Source: Anoplopoma fimbria
Lineage: Eukaryota > Chordata > Actinopteri > Perciformes > Anoplopomatidae
NCBI RefSeq assembly: GCF_027596085.1
Contig: NC_072453.1
Coordinates: 10,599,948 to 10,663,947, forward strand
Reading direction: 5' to 3'
Length of the DNA: 64,000 bases
In this document: piece by piece, positions 63,550-64,000 of the stretch
How the letters are laid out: every line of letters starts with the position of its first letter
Numbering within the stretch: the stretch's first letter is position 1
Made by a program: the position numbers and the translations under genes
The notes under the pieces: model-generated
Databases searched by the model: none
What the model saw: the letters and a program-made list of their open reading frames with translations, nothing else
What the model was told of the DNA's origin: nothing

Positions 63550-64000
63550 AACGGCCATTTAATTCAGGCGTGTCTGTGGTACAGCCTGTTCTCACCTGAG
63601 TTAAATTAGTTTTATTATTGCTGACAGCAGCAGTTACTTTCTGTGAAAATAAAACCTTCATTAAGTATCACATTTAAAAGTCTTAGTAGTTGAGCGTGAA
63701 TGCAAAAAATGATTATTATCTGACAAACTGCGGATCATATAGACTCAACCAGAACATTATTACACTAAAAAGCCTTATCCTTAAATACTTCACACCAAAA
63801 CACCAATTGTAACCTGTAATTTGATATTTGGAAAATGTTACTGTTTGCTAACTCAATCATTTGGTCTGTTTATTCTTTTTTAAGTTTCATTAAATTTGAT
63901 TTCAGATTATTTTTTACAGAAAAAAATAAATCTCAGAAGGAATATTTGACGTTGAAACGTTTCATGTAAAGATCTAGAAGGTGTTTGCGTTCTTTTGTGT

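Overview
This window reads as vertebrate nuclear DNA from a ray-finned (teleost) fish, probably a percomorph-type genome. It has intron-rich genes with short GT-AG introns, a very high density of (AC)n microsatellites, a fish-type tRNA-derived SINE, an RTE/Rex3-like LINE with a (TGGA)n tail, and many copies of a short TA-flanked MITE. Nothing bacterial, phage or plasmid-like is present. I identified genes by reading spliced exons and comparing them with vertebrate proteins recalled from memory; no database search was run.

Layout, left to right. (1) 0.56-2.52 kb, minus: CHMP6, an ESCRT-III subunit; seven exons are seen and the C-terminal end is unresolved. (2) 2.6-5.0 kb: intergenic, with a retroposon 3' tail and three CTCF-like motifs. 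(3) 5.0-27.4 kb, minus: a complete ABCA5 lipid-type ABC transporter, 37 coding exons and 1,656 codons, with a probable 3 kb 3'UTR and a candidate non-coding exon 1 and promoter near 27.44-27.56 kb. (4) 27.7-41.5 kb: a tandem segmental duplication holding two complete nine-exon copies of ASB3 (ankyrin repeats plus SOCS box), both minus. Between the copies lie a MITE junction, an 892 bp LTR-like insertion, a broken LINE and a second copy of the ABCA5 promoter/exon 1 region. (5) 42.06-42.33 kb: a candidate bidirectional promoter with a perfect CRE palindrome, serving the right-hand ASB3 (minus) and PAAT (plus). (6) 43.17-48.63 kb, plus: PAAT (C10orf88-type), eight coding exons. (7) 49.6-52.5 kb: intergenic, with a SINE and a 130 bp (AC)n tract. 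(8) 53.0-58.07 kb, minus: the last six coding exons of HTRA1, with intron 3 running off the right edge and packed with long microsatellites.

The region around ASB3 is the most interesting part. The duplication looks like unequal recombination between two copies of one MITE: the MITE at 31.45-31.68 kb has the left flank of one parental copy and the right flank of the other. The left ASB3 copy has lost the native promoter but gained an upstream copy of the ABCA5 promoter/exon 1. The two 1,710 bp coding sequences differ at 12 positions by my hand count. All 12 change an amino acid, five of them fall in exon 1, and at most sites the right-hand copy keeps the residue resembling mammalian ASB3.

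The LTR-like insertion between the copies contains one short segment twice. One copy is interrupted by a 285 bp stretch with consensus splice donor and acceptor; the other is precisely joined at the same point. This is the signature of a spliced RNA captured back into the element.
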